Origin: Helicobacteraceae bacterium
Lineage (GTDB): Bacteria; Campylobacterota; Campylobacteria; Campylobacterales; Sulfurimonadaceae
DNA: 58,744 nucleotides
Assembly: GCA_013138865.1 (NCBI GenBank)
Contig: WTBY01000001.1
Span: 1-58,744 of the forward strand
Reading direction: 5' to 3'
A model generated the notes under the pieces. That model was not told the origin of the DNA and made no database searches. It saw only the letters and a program-made list of their open reading frames with translations. Below, one piece after another: positions 1 through 7,960 of the stretch (within the stretch, counting starts at the first letter, position 1; each line of letters begins with the position of its first letter). Made by a program: the position numbers and the translations under genes.

Positions 1-72
1 AAATGAAATCTTATGTTTGGTAAGATTTATTCTAGCTTTATTTTTATCCCAATTAAATTCTATTGCTTCCAT
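1..72 (-). CDS. BrnT-family toxin, N-terminal fragment cut by window edge
   Basis: Reading the minus strand from an ATG at 72 gives 24 codons that stay open to the left edge: M-E-A-I-E-F-N-W-D-K-N-K-A-R, then I-N-L-T-K-H-K-I-S-F. The pattern F-x-W-D-x-N-K-A-x-x-N-x-x-K-H-x-[IV]-S-F is the hallmark N-terminus of BrnT toxins (DUF497), the ribonuclease half of BrnT/BrnA type II toxin-antitoxin systems. The partner brnA antitoxin normally lies directly downstream, which would be outside this window. No clear Shine-Dalgarno sequence precedes the ATG. The family call rests on the motif only; activity cannot be judged from a fragment. Confidence 0.72.
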   Translation of the reverse strand, partial: MEAIEFNWDKNKARINLTKHKISF

Positions 73-178
73 AATTATATTATAATGATTTTTTCATATT
101 AAGTCAAATAATATTGTGAGTATAACGCTAAGTTGAAAACAAGGTATTCAAACGTCTTGACTATTAAGTCTTAAATGT

Positions 179-194
179 TGGTACATTAGTTGCT
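179..194 (+). promoter_or_regulatory. sigma-54 promoter for the flgI operon
   Basis: The sequence TGGTACATTAGTTGCT matches the sigma-54 consensus TGGCAC-N5-TTGCW at all but one position, with exactly ten bases between the invariant GG (180-181) and GC (192-193). It ends 27 bases before the flgI ATG, leaving room for transcription to start near 205 and for the AAGGA ribosome binding site at 211-215. In Campylobacterota, RpoN with the FlgS/FlgR system drives many rod, hook and basal body genes, so the location fits. Confidence 0.75.
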
Positions 195-221
195 GATTAA
201 GCAAATAGCTTAAGGACATTA

Positions 222-1268
222 ATGCACAAAATATTTATTTTACTTTTTATAACTGTTGCATTATATGCAACCAAAATTAATGAAGTAGCCAGTATTGTCG
301 GAGTACGTGACAATCAACTTATTGGTTACTCTCTTGTTATCGGTTTGAAAAAAACTGGTGATGGAACTACTTCAAAATTTACACTTCAATCAGTTTCGAA
401 TATGTTAAAAGCCATGAATATAGATATGAGTCCTAACGATATTAAATCAAAAAATGTTGCAGCAGTTGTTGTAACGGCTAAATTACCAGCATTTGCTCGT
501 CAAGGTGATAAAATAGATATTACAGTGAGTTCTATCGGTGATGCTAAATCACTTGAGGGTGGAACACTTCTTATGACACCTTTAAAAGGGGTTGATGGCA
601 AGATCTACGCTCTTGGTCAGGGTCCACTAAGTATTGGTGGTAAAAATGAGCGTGGTGCTACAAGTGAATCACACCCAACTGCTGGTTTAGTTTATGGTGG
701 TGGTATGGTGGAGCGTGAAGTTGGATATGATCTTTATAATAAAAAAGTAGCAAGACTCTCTTTAAAACATACAAATTTCTCAAATGCAATCGCTATTCAA
801 AACACTATAAATAATATATATAATTCTCAAGTAGCCGTAGCACTTGACCCACGTACAATAGAGCTTAAAAAACCTACAAACAAATCTATGATCGAGTTTC
901 TTGCAGCTATACAAAATATAAGTGTAGAGTACCAACAGAGTAAAAAAATTATTATAAATGAGAGAACTGGAACAGTGGTTGCTGGAGTAGATATAGTAGT
1001 TAAACCTGTAATCATAACTCATGGAGCTATGACGGTTAAAATACTAGAACAAGACAGTCCAGATAATCCTAATGATGGGGTAGCAGTAGACCAAGATTTA
1101 TACTTAGGCTTAAATCAAGCCGAAGTCTATTTGAAAACTGGAACTACTACTGTTGCTAATGTAACAAGAGCTCTACAAAAGCTTGGTGCAACTTCAAAAG
1201 ATATTATTTCGATTCTTGAAGCTATGAAAAGTTCAGGGGCAATAGCCGCTGATTTGGAGGTAATTTAA
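222..1268 (+). CDS. flgI: Flagellar P-ring protein FlgI
   Basis: FlgI builds the P ring around the flagellar rod in the peptidoglycan layer. The 348-residue product has a short Sec signal peptide (about residues 1-16) followed by the typical mature start K-I-N-E-V-A-S-I-V-G-V-R-D-N-Q-L-I-G-Y, then G-L-x-x-T-G-D-G-T, and a conserved C-terminal region ending in LKSSGAI-like residues (MKSSGAIAADLEVI). Length agrees with the family. The ATG is preceded by AAGGA at a good distance and by a sigma-54 promoter. The stop overlaps the ATG of flgJ by one base (TAATG), so the two are translationally coupled. Confidence 0.97.
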   Translation: MHKIFILLFITVALYATKINEVASIVGVRDNQLIGYSLVIGLKKTGDGTTSKFTLQSVSNMLKAMNIDMSPNDIKSKNVAAVVVTAKLPAFARQGDKIDITVSSIGDAKSLEGGTLLMTPLKGVDGKIYALGQGPLSIGGKNERGATSESHPTAGLVYGGGMVEREVGYDLYNKKVARLSLKHTNFSNAIAIQNTINNIYNSQVAVALDPRTIELKKPTNKSMIEFLAAIQNISVEYQQSKKIIINERTGTVVAGVDIVVKPVIITHGAMTVKILEQDSPDNPNDGVAVDQDLYLGLNQAEVYLKTGTTTVANVTRALQKLGATSKDIISILEAMKSSGAIAADLEVI

Positions 1269-1558
1269 TGCAAATTAGTCCTATTAACACAAGTATGATG
1301 ACGCCAAATGCGCCAATTCCTACTATTGATAAATCATTAGATTTAGATGCTCTTAGAGATAGAACTGATCAGTTTGAGTCTATCATTATTAAGATGCTTC
1401 TTGATAACTCTATGAAAGATGAAAAAAATATTTTTAGTGATCAAAAAGATCCTGGAGATAGAATTTTCAAACAGATGTATAGAGAAGAACTTTCCAAAGT
1501 AGCTGCTGGTGGTTTTGGTTTTTCTGAAATGCTATTTAAGCATTTGAGTGAAAAGTAA
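1268..1558 (+). CDS. flgJ: Rod-binding protein FlgJ, short form without muramidase domain
   Basis: This 96-residue protein corresponds only to the N-terminal rod-binding domain of FlgJ, the rod cap and scaffold. The recognisable core is Q-F-E-S-I-I-I-K-M-L-L, followed further on by I-F-x-x-M-Y-R-E-E-L-S and a Gly/Phe-rich helix near residue 80. The C-terminal peptidoglycan hydrolase domain of enterobacterial FlgJ is absent, as is usual in Campylobacterota, where a separate enzyme opens the wall. It starts inside the flgI stop codon and is followed by a 90-base gap before flgM that may hold a further promoter. Confidence 0.9.
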   Translation: MQISPINTSMMTPNAPIPTIDKSLDLDALRDRTDQFESIIIKMLLDNSMKDEKNIFSDQKDPGDRIFKQMYREELSKVAAGGFGFSEMLFKHLSEK

Positions 1559-1566
1559 AACTATGT

Positions 1567-1593
1567 TAAATAAATTTACTCATATGACGATCT
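1567..1593 (+). promoter_or_regulatory. Possible sigma-28 (FliA) promoter before flgM
   Basis: TAAA at 1567-1570 is followed after exactly 15 bases by GACGATCT (1586-1593), resembling the FliA consensus TAAA-N15-GCCGATAA. The -35 half and spacing are right, but the -10 half matches only five of eight positions. It lies in the only sizeable gap of the operon, just upstream of flgM, a gene often expressed from FliA promoters. Treat it as a candidate. Confidence 0.33.
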
Positions 1594-1648
1594 ACAGGCT
1601 AGACATCATAGTAAATACTCTACTTGAAACAGTAGTTAAGGAAAAAAA

Positions 1649-1864
1649 ATGATTTCGCAATCAAACTCTTCGGCGCTTCGAAACGCCTACATGGGAGGCG
1701 ATTTGAAGGCGAAGCCAATGCCACATAGTGGTAATGAAACTACGAGTGTTGCCAAACAAGGCGATACAAGTAGAGTCGATTCTTTAAAAAGTTCTATTGC
1801 CTCCGGGGAATATAAAGTAAATCTTGACGCTTTGGCTGAAAAGATTGCTGAACAGCTTTTGTAG
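1649..1864 (+). CDS. flgM: Anti-sigma-28 factor FlgM
   Basis: FlgM holds sigma-28 (FliA) inactive until the hook is finished and then leaves the cell or is otherwise relieved. The 71-residue protein has a polar, probably disordered N-terminal half and the conserved C-terminal FliA-binding region R-V-D-S-L-K-S-S-I-A-S-G-E-Y-K-V, then L-D-A-L-A-E-K-I-A near the end. AAGGA lies seven bases before the ATG. It sits directly before flgN and flgK, the usual order. Its partner fliA is in this window at 52913. Confidence 0.9.
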   Translation: MISQSNSSALRNAYMGGDLKAKPMPHSGNETTSVAKQGDTSRVDSLKSSIASGEYKVNLDALAEKIAEQLL

Positions 1865-1882
1865 AAAAACCTTAAAGGAATT

Positions 1883-2317
1883 ATGATGTTGTCTTATCAC
1901 TTAAAAAGTGCGTTATACGATCTCGATATGTTAATCGAAATGACAGGTTCTGATATCGATGATATCAGAGCGGCGAAGCAAGAGCCACAATTTGCCCGCC
2001 TCTCTTTGAAAGAGGAGAAAATCAGAAGCTTTGAGTCTAAAAAAGCGATGATTGACCATGAGATCTCGAAGCTTATGACGTTGAATCCTGAAAAGGGTTT
2101 AGAAAATCTTTTGAGTGAAGAGCAACATCTACAACTTGAGTCGCTCAGAGCCAAATTAGAGGCTCTTAGTGAAATTAATAAAAAATATGCAAAAATGGTT
2201 TTAACTGTTAGTGCATTCTACAACTCTCTACTTGAGCGTCTTGTACCTACCGAAATGGATGGCTACAATGCAGTTGCATCAAAAAATTCTGCTTCATTCT
2301 TAGAAATACGAGCGTAA
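1883..2317 (+). CDS. flgN: FlgN-like export chaperone for hook-associated proteins
   Basis: The 144-residue, highly charged, almost entirely helical protein has the features of FlgN, the cytoplasmic chaperone of FlgK and FlgL. Leu/Glu/Lys-rich heptads run from about residue 35 to 110, and its place immediately before flgK is the classical position. A good AAAGGA site precedes two adjacent ATG codons (1883 and 1886), either of which could start translation. It ends one base before the flgK ATG. The family is weakly conserved in sequence, so the call leans on size, helicity and neighbours. Confidence 0.75.
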   Translation: MMLSYHLKSALYDLDMLIEMTGSDIDDIRAAKQEPQFARLSLKEEKIRSFESKKAMIDHEISKLMTLNPEKGLENLLSEEQHLQLESLRAKLEALSEINKKYAKMVLTVSAFYNSLLERLVPTEMDGYNAVASKNSASFLEIRA

Positions 2318-2318
2318 T

Positions 2319-4163
2319 ATGTCAACTATAAATGATAGTCTATTTATAGGCTATAGTGGACTTACCGCGTCACAAGTAGGTATTGCTACTACTGGACATA
2401 ATATTTCTAATGCTGAGGCAGAAGGCTATACCCGTCAACGTGTCATTACTCAAGCAGCTTACCCTACTGGGTCTACTACAATGAATGGAAATGGTACCCA
2501 AGTTAAAGAGATAGAGAGAGTTTTTGATCGTTTTGTTTACGATCGCTATTTAGGTAGTTCAGAAAATTATGAAAATGCTGAGTATAAATCTAATATGTTA
2601 AATACTGAAGCGACATATTTTCCAGATATAAATGATTCTGGTATTAAAAAAGATATGCATGACTTCTTTGATACTTGGCAGTCACTATCTAACGATCCCA
2701 ATAGTGCCGCAATAAAAGTGACACTATCTCAACAAACACAAACTTTAACTCAAAATATCACTAATACAAGAGAAAATGTTAAAATTCTTCAAGAAACTAT
2801 AAATGATGATCTGAAATTAGCTATAGACAATGTCAATGCTTACGCTGAAGAGATAGCTGCTATTAATTTACAGATCACTAAATATGACGCCGATCCAAAA
2901 CTAAACCCTAATGACCTTTACGATAGACGTGATAACTTACAGTTAAAGCTAACTAAACTTGTTGGTGCTATAGGAATAGTTGAGGGAACAGACCCAGCTA
3001 TAGGTACTAAGTATAACGTTCAGGTTTCAGGTTTTAATATAGTAGATGGTACTGCTTTTCATGAAATAAAACTTGTAGACAGTGGTAACGCTAGTGGTTT
3101 TTATGATCTAGCTTATGAGCGTCAAGATGGTCGTTTAATTCCTATGGATATAGAGATTAGAAAAGGTGAGGTTGGTGCTATGCTTGACCTTCGTGGTCGT
3201 ACACTTGATCCTGATACAGGAATACCAACATCAGGTATGTTACAAGAGACTATAAATGAACTTGACACTTTAGCTGCTGGAATTATAGAGGGAACAAATA
3301 ATATATATGCTCGTTCAGCAACTTCTAGTATGCAGAGTAATGAGTTAGATATTGATCCTAAAATTGCACTTATGGATACAAGTAAAAAAATTCTTGAAGG
3401 AACATTTGATGTTATAGTTTATGACTCATCAGGTACTGAAGTTTCTACAAGAACGATCACTATAGATCAAAATACACTATTAACTGGTATTGCTGACTCT
3501 AACTCAATAGAGGGTCAATTTTTAAAAGTTCAAGATGACAATGGTGATGGTGTTGGAACAAATGATATAGACGATATGCTTACTTTTACATACGATGAAA
3601 ATTCAAAAAAAATAAATATCAACTTCAAGTCTGGAACAGGTTTTGAGCAACAAGGCTACCTCTTTGCGATCGAGGACAAAACTTTAAATGGAACAAATGG
3701 TGGTACAAACTTTGCAGGAGCATTTGAGTTAAACCGTTTTTTTAAAGGTTCTGATGCTTCGGATATGGCGATTGAAGATGATCTAAAGAGTGATCCGACA
3801 CTTATTCATGCTAATGGTGCAAATAAAACTGGTAACAATGATGTTGCACTCGATATGATACAACTACAGTTTGAAGATGTAACTTTTAGAAACGGTGATA
3901 CAGATACACAAGAGACTATTTATGGTTACTATGACGCAACTGTAACAAAAGTCGGTTCACAATCTAGACAAGCAGAGATCTCAAGAGATACTATAGCTGC
4001 ACAGTTAGCAGCGATAACTCAAGAGTATAGTTCAGTTTCAAAAGTAAGTATAGATGAGGAGTTAACTAACCTTATTAAGTATCAAACATCTTTTGGTGCT
4101 GCTGCTAAGGTTATAACTACTATTGATCAAATGATGGATACTCTTCTAGGATTAAAGCGTTAA
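2319..4163 (+). CDS. flgK: Flagellar hook-associated protein 1 FlgK
   Basis: FlgK forms the first hook-filament junction. The 614-residue protein begins with the axial-protein signature: S-L-F-I-G-Y-S-G-L-T-A-S-Q-V-G-I and then T-T-G-H-N-I-S-N-A-E-A-E-G-Y-T-R. It ends with the matching coiled C-terminal helix (L-T-N-L-I-K-Y-Q-T-S-F-G-A-A-A-K-V-I, then M-M-D-T-L-L). The middle (about 330-540) is the variable surface part, rich in Asp and Asn. The length is typical for Campylobacterota. It is the last flagellar gene of this operon. Its TAA overlaps the ATG of an ABC permease gene by one base. Confidence 0.96.
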   Translation: MSTINDSLFIGYSGLTASQVGIATTGHNISNAEAEGYTRQRVITQAAYPTGSTTMNGNGTQVKEIERVFDRFVYDRYLGSSENYENAEYKSNMLNTEATYFPDINDSGIKKDMHDFFDTWQSLSNDPNSAAIKVTLSQQTQTLTQNITNTRENVKILQETINDDLKLAIDNVNAYAEEIAAINLQITKYDADPKLNPNDLYDRRDNLQLKLTKLVGAIGIVEGTDPAIGTKYNVQVSGFNIVDGTAFHEIKLVDSGNASGFYDLAYERQDGRLIPMDIEIRKGEVGAMLDLRGRTLDPDTGIPTSGMLQETINELDTLAAGIIEGTNNIYARSATSSMQSNELDIDPKIALMDTSKKILEGTFDVIVYDSSGTEVSTRTITIDQNTLLTGIADSNSIEGQFLKVQDDNGDGVGTNDIDDMLTFTYDENSKKININFKSGTGFEQQGYLFAIEDKTLNGTNGGTNFAGAFELNRFFKGSDASDMAIEDDLKSDPTLIHANGANKTGNNDVALDMIQLQFEDVTFRNGDTDTQETIYGYYDATVTKVGSQSRQAEISRDTIAAQLAAITQEYSSVSKVSIDEELTNLIKYQTSFGAAAKVITTIDQMMDTLLGLKR

Positions 4164-4966
4164 TGAGCCAACCCCGCTTTAGTATAGCGACTCTAATATT
4201 TGTAGTTTTAACTGTTTTCTTTGGTCAATACTTTTATACACAAAGCCCTTTCTTACTAAATGAAAATGCCATTTTATTATCTCCATCTTTGGAACATATT
4301 TTTGGAACAGATAGACTAGGTCGGGATCTTCTTGCACGTATTATAGAGGGTGGAAAAACTTCTTTAATTATAGGTGTAGCAAGTGCTTTTATTGCCTCGT
4401 TAAGTGGCCTTATATTAGGCTCTATTGCAGGTTATTTTAGAGGCAAAGTTGATAAAACCTTTGTTTTAGTAGTAGACCTGTTTTTAACTTTCCCTACTTT
4501 CTTTTTACTTTTAGCATTAGTGAGTTATGTAAATGCTTCACTTTGGGTTCTTATTTTCATAATATCGATCACAGGTTGGATGAGTACCGCAAGACTTGTT
4601 AGATCTGAGAGCTTCTCAATTACAACAAAACCTTTTATAAAAATTTTAAATATAGCAAATGTATCAAAGAGAAAAATTATTTTGAAGTACTACTTACCAC
4701 TTCTTGCACCTATATTTTTAGTTAGTTTTACTTTTGGAGTAGGTGGAGCGATACTTGCAGAGTCAGGACTAAGTTTTTTAGGACTCGGCATTGTAGCACC
4801 TCAAATGAGTTGGGGAACAATTTTAAGTAATGGTAAAGAGGTTATAGATATTGCTTGGTGGGTTAGTTTCTTTCCAGGTGCAGCTATTTTTTTAATAACT
4901 TTTAGCATTATGAATATAAGTAACTATCTTCAACAACAACTAAATAATAAAGAGGTTCTTACTTAG
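4163..4966 (+). CDS. ABC transporter permease, DppC/OppC type
   Basis: This 267-residue inner-membrane protein has about six membrane segments and the DppC/OppC features: an N-terminal segment followed by F-G-T-D-R-L-G-R-D-L-L-A-R-I near residue 48-60, and the EAA-like cytoplasmic loop around residues 150-180. Family members import peptides, nickel or related solutes with a DppB-type partner, two ATPases and a binding protein. None of these partners is encoded nearby. The gene is translationally coupled to flgK (TAATG) and overlaps the end of a convergent lipoprotein gene by four bases. Substrate is unknown. Confidence 0.85.
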   Translation: MSQPRFSIATLIFVVLTVFFGQYFYTQSPFLLNENAILLSPSLEHIFGTDRLGRDLLARIIEGGKTSLIIGVASAFIASLSGLILGSIAGYFRGKVDKTFVLVVDLFLTFPTFFLLLALVSYVNASLWVLIFIISITGWMSTARLVRSESFSITTKPFIKILNIANVSKRKIILKYYLPLLAPIFLVSFTFGVGGAILAESGLSFLGLGIVAPQMSWGTILSNGKEVIDIAWWVSFFPGAAIFLITFSIMNISNYLQQQLNNKEVLT

Positions 4967-5193
4967 TAGACATTACCTACTGGTTTTGTAGTAGAGCCTG
5001 GTGCAAAATACTCTTCAACATCTTTTTTTACATCTTTAAACTCTACCATATTCTTTTCACATTCGTTATGATAAAACCCTTGGTAGTCATAGTACTGCTT
5101 ACAGTCATTGTAGTAAGTTGAGCTGATACCTCTTTTGTTTACGCATCCGCTAAAAATTATAGTTATTAATATTAATATAGTTAAATGTTTCAT
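4963..5193 (-). CDS. Small putative lipoprotein
   Basis: The 76-residue product begins with a lipoprotein signal peptide: basic start, hydrophobic I/L stretch and lipobox I-F-S-G-C (Cys16). The mature part of about 60 residues is Tyr-rich and contains two further Cys residues (in D-C-K-Q-Y and N-E-C-E-K), which could form a disulfide in the periplasm. I do not recognise a family. It converges with the ABC permease gene, overlapping by four bases, and lies just downstream of nth on the same strand. Confidence 0.6.
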   Translation of the reverse strand: MKHLTILILITIIFSGCVNKRGISSTYYNDCKQYYDYQGFYHNECEKNMVEFKDVKKDVEEYFAPGSTTKPVGNVY

Positions 5194-5217
5194 GATAGGT
5201 AGTATACTCAGTTGATC

Positions 5218-5865
5218 TTATTTTGGTTTAAAACTCTTCTTTGTTTTACAAAACTCTTGTAAAAAGCACTCTTCATCACATTTAGGGCGTTGTGCAGTAC
5301 AAATATAGCGACCAAAAAGGACCATCGCTTGGTGAAGTTGATGAAGCTCCGTTGTAAATTTTTTCACAAGTGTCTCTTCTGTTTTAGTAGCACTCAAATC
5401 ATCACTCAAACCTAAACGGTGTGAAACACGAAAAACGTGAGTATCAACAGCCATAAGGTTTGCTTTTGTGTACTCTATTAAAATTACATGAGCAGTTTTC
5501 TGCCCAACTCCTGCTAATGTTATAAGCTCTTTCTCATCAAGTGGTATTTCACCATCATAAACTTCTATAACACGCATCGCCATTTTTAGTAAATTTTTTG
5601 CTTTATTGTTAAAAAATGAGCAACTATTTATTAACTTTTTCACATCTTCTATGTCAGCATTAGCAAGAGTTATAGGATCAGGATACTTCTCAAATAGAGC
5701 AGGTGTAATAATATTAACACGCTTGTCAGTACACTGTGCAGAAAGGGCTACTGCTATTAAAAGTTCATAAACATTTTTGTACTCTAGCTCAGTTACAGCT
5801 TCATCGTACCGACTAACAAACTGCTCTTTAATAATCGCTATCTCTTTTTTAGTTGCTTTTTTCAT
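5218..5865 (-). CDS. nth: Endonuclease III (DNA glycosylase/AP lyase)
   Basis: Nth removes oxidised pyrimidines in base excision repair. The 215-residue protein has the helix-hairpin-helix L-A-G-V-G-Q-K-T-A-H-V-I (about 117-128) with the catalytic Lys, the catalytic Asp in A-V-D-T-H-V-F-R-V, and a C-terminal four-cysteine iron-sulfur loop. The cysteine spacing reads C-x6-C-x3-C-x5-C rather than the usual x6-x2-x5, because of an extra Glu; the reading frame is clean. It is transcribed divergently from the ppiC-type gene across a short region with a symmetric promoter core. Confidence 0.95.
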   Translation of the reverse strand: MKKATKKEIAIIKEQFVSRYDEAVTELEYKNVYELLIAVALSAQCTDKRVNIITPALFEKYPDPITLANADIEDVKKLINSCSFFNNKAKNLLKMAMRVIEVYDGEIPLDEKELITLAGVGQKTAHVILIEYTKANLMAVDTHVFRVSHRLGLSDDLSATKTEETLVKKFTTELHQLHQAMVLFGRYICTAQRPKCDEECFLQEFCKTKKSFKPK

Positions 5866-5898
5866 TTTAGTTACTTTGTATTTACTTTTTGTTTATTT

Positions 5899-5918
5899 AT
5901 AATGGTATAATACCTAAA
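5899..5918 (+). promoter_or_regulatory. Near-symmetric sigma-70 promoter core between nth and ppiC-type gene
   Basis: ATAATGGTATAATACCTAAA contains an extended -10 element (TGG followed by TATAAT, 5906-5911) with a T-rich stretch upstream, the usual housekeeping promoter form in Campylobacterota. The core GGTAT-A-ATACC is a palindrome apart from its central base, so the minus strand carries TATTAT that could serve nth. The same 20 bases occur inverted at 15756-15775 in another divergent gap. Confidence 0.65.
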
Positions 5919-5947
5919 TTTTTAAACAGAATAGGATTTAATACATT

Positions 5948-6778
5948 ATGAAAAAACTACTTGGAAGTTTAGCACTAGTTACAGCATTGAGTGTAAGTGC
6001 ATTTGGACAAACGTTAGCAACAGTAAATGGAAATAAAATTACTTCAACAGAAGTAAATCAGCTTCTTATGGAAGGTACACAAGGTCGTTTTAACCAACTT
6101 CCGCAAGACAAACAACAAGAGCTTACAAAGCGTATAGTTGACGGTTTGATCGCACAAGAGCTAGTTTATGAAGATGCTAAAAAAAGTGGAGTTTTAAAGT
6201 CTAAAGATTTTAAAACAGACTTAGCAGAAGTTATGAAACGTGTTAAAAAGCAACTCGCAGCAAAATTATGGGAAAAGAAACAGTTTGATAAAATAAAAGT
6301 TTCTAAAAAAGATGTTTCTAAATACTACAAAGAGAATAAATCAGAGTTCGTTGAAAAAGAGCGTGTTCATGCTCGTCACATTTTAGTTAAAACTGATGTT
6401 GAAGCTAGAGAACTTGTTGGTGAGTTAAAACCATTAAAAGGTACAGCTTTAGAGTCTAAGTTTATTCAACTTGCTAAAGATAACTCAACAGGACCATCGG
6501 CACCAAAAGGTGGAGATTTAGGTTGGTTTCCAAAAGGACAAATGGTTCCTGAGTTTAATGACGCAGTATTTAAAATGAAAGTAGGAACTATATCTGCTCC
6601 TATTAAAACACAATTTGGTTACCATATTATCTATTTAGAAGGTAAAACAAATGCTAAAACACTTACTCTTAAAGAGGTAAGTAGCTTTATCGAGCAAAAC
6701 CTAAAAATGGAAAAATTTAAAGAAGTTATGATCTCTAAAATGAAAAAATTAAAAGATAGTGCAAAAATTAGCTACTAA
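5948..6778 (+). CDS. Periplasmic peptidyl-prolyl cis-trans isomerase, PpiC/SurA type (PEB4-like)
   Basis: This 276-residue exported foldase has a Sec signal peptide (cleavage near A-F-G-Q, residue 20), a SurA-type helical chaperone part (about 25-130) and a parvulin domain. The parvulin domain is marked by R-V-H-A-R-H-I-L-V-K (about 141-150), S-x-x-P-K-G-G-D-L-G-W-F and F-G-Y-H-I-I-Y near residue 225. The layout equals Campylobacter PEB4 and Helicobacter HP0175. Such proteins help outer-membrane proteins fold, and this window encodes a porin. Downstream genes follow with little gap and may be co-transcribed. Confidence 0.92.
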   Translation: MKKLLGSLALVTALSVSAFGQTLATVNGNKITSTEVNQLLMEGTQGRFNQLPQDKQQELTKRIVDGLIAQELVYEDAKKSGVLKSKDFKTDLAEVMKRVKKQLAAKLWEKKQFDKIKVSKKDVSKYYKENKSEFVEKERVHARHILVKTDVEARELVGELKPLKGTALESKFIQLAKDNSTGPSAPKGGDLGWFPKGQMVPEFNDAVFKMKVGTISAPIKTQFGYHIIYLEGKTNAKTLTLKEVSSFIEQNLKMEKFKEVMISKMKKLKDSAKISY

Positions 6779-6786
6779 CCTTTAAC

Positions 6787-7668
6787 TTGATTACTCTTCC
6801 CTCTGCGATCGAAACCTTTGAGTTTCGAGGCAGAACTTATCATATCAAACATGATGAACTTATAGACTTAGAACTCAGCGGTAATAAGTTTAGAAAACTT
6901 TACACTCTTATTCAAACCCCCTCAAGTAAATACAAGAAAATTATCTCTTATGGAGGAAGTCAATCAAACGCAATGTACTCAATCTCTGCTCTTTGCAAAA
7001 GAAAGGGTTGGAGTTTTGAGTATTATACTAAAACATTATCTAGTGAGGTTGAAAAAAGTACTCATAGTAATTTTGCACTCTCTATAAAAAACGGTATGTT
7101 AGTTAAAGAGGTTAAACATAACGAATATGATCAAACTATACAGAAGTTACTAGAAAAAAAGTTTGATGCTGAGACTTTTTTAGTTAAGCAAGGTGGTGCT
7201 CAAAAAGAGGCACAATATGGGATCAATAATTTAGCCTTAGAGATACGAAAACAGTTTAAAAATGAAAATATAAATATTATAACTCCATCAGGTACAGGGA
7301 CTACAGCATTTTATTTAGCAAAAGAGTTAAGTGAACATAAAATATACACAACCGCTTGTGTAGGTCAAAATGAGTACTTAAAAGATCAAATAGAGCTACT
7401 AGGTGAGTTACCAAAAAATTTAACTCTATTGCAAAGTAGTAAAAAATACCATTTTGCTTCGCTTTATAAAGAGTTTATAGAACTGTTTTTAGAGTTTAAA
7501 AAAGCAGGTATTGAGTTTGATCTTCTTTATGCCATGAAAATGTGGACAACACTTATAGAAAATATAGACTCAGTTAAGGGCGACATTTTATATGTCCATA
7601 GCGGTGGTCTAGTAGGTAATGAGAGTATGTTAGAGAGATATAAATATAAAGGTTTTTATAGTGAATAA
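6787..7668 (+). CDS. PLP-dependent ACC deaminase/D-cysteine desulfhydrase family protein
   Basis: The 293-residue protein resembles the fold-type II PLP family that includes 1-aminocyclopropane-1-carboxylate deaminase and D-cysteine desulfhydrase. L-S-G-N-K-F-R-K-L (about 30-38) carries the PLP lysine, Y-G-G-S-Q-S-N-A follows about 20 residues later, and the phosphate-binding P-S-G-T-G-T-T-A lies near residue 170. It is shorter than plant and Pseudomonas enzymes (about 330). The start is TTG, eight bases after the upstream stop, with no strong ribosome binding site. Substrate cannot be deduced; desulfuration of D-cysteine is a reasonable guess. Confidence 0.8.
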   Translation: MITLPSAIETFEFRGRTYHIKHDELIDLELSGNKFRKLYTLIQTPSSKYKKIISYGGSQSNAMYSISALCKRKGWSFEYYTKTLSSEVEKSTHSNFALSIKNGMLVKEVKHNEYDQTIQKLLEKKFDAETFLVKQGGAQKEAQYGINNLALEIRKQFKNENINIITPSGTGTTAFYLAKELSEHKIYTTACVGQNEYLKDQIELLGELPKNLTLLQSSKKYHFASLYKEFIELFLEFKKAGIEFDLLYAMKMWTTLIENIDSVKGDILYVHSGGLVGNESMLERYKYKGFYSE

Positions 7669-7879
7669 AGCAGACAAAAAAGTACTTAGAGTTTTAAAAC
7701 TACTATTTATAGCACCTCTTATAGTAGGCTTTTTAATAGGTATAGTTACGTTTAAAGATCCTGAAGGGTGGAAGCTAGTTGGTTTTTTAGGTCTTATTGG
7801 TTTATGGATGATTAGTGCAGTTGCTTCATTCTTAGCAATTAAAAATTTTATGTTTGGAAAGAAGTATAGTAAAAAATAA
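7661..7879 (+). CDS. Small two-helix membrane protein
   Basis: A 72-residue protein with two hydrophobic segments (about 12-30 and 38-60) and Lys-rich ends, so both termini are probably cytoplasmic. It starts with GTG inside the last codons of the PLP-enzyme gene (eight-base overlap), which supports real translation by coupling. No family is recognised. It is followed by a hairpin terminator shared with the convergent aldolase gene. Confidence 0.6.
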   Translation: MNKADKKVLRVLKLLFIAPLIVGFLIGIVTFKDPEGWKLVGFLGLIGLWMISAVASFLAIKNFMFGKKYSKK

Positions 7880-7960
7880 AATTAACTACATATAATATCA
7901 ATCATCTATATTTTTGCCACTGAAAAATGCTTGCCTTGACTTCTTATGAAAGAGGTATAT

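Noticed and set aside
780-1022. Open frames on the strand opposite flgI (and similar shadows elsewhere, such as opposite acs and the kinases)
   Set aside because: They lie wholly inside well-recognised genes, lack ribosome binding sites and show unnatural residue composition.
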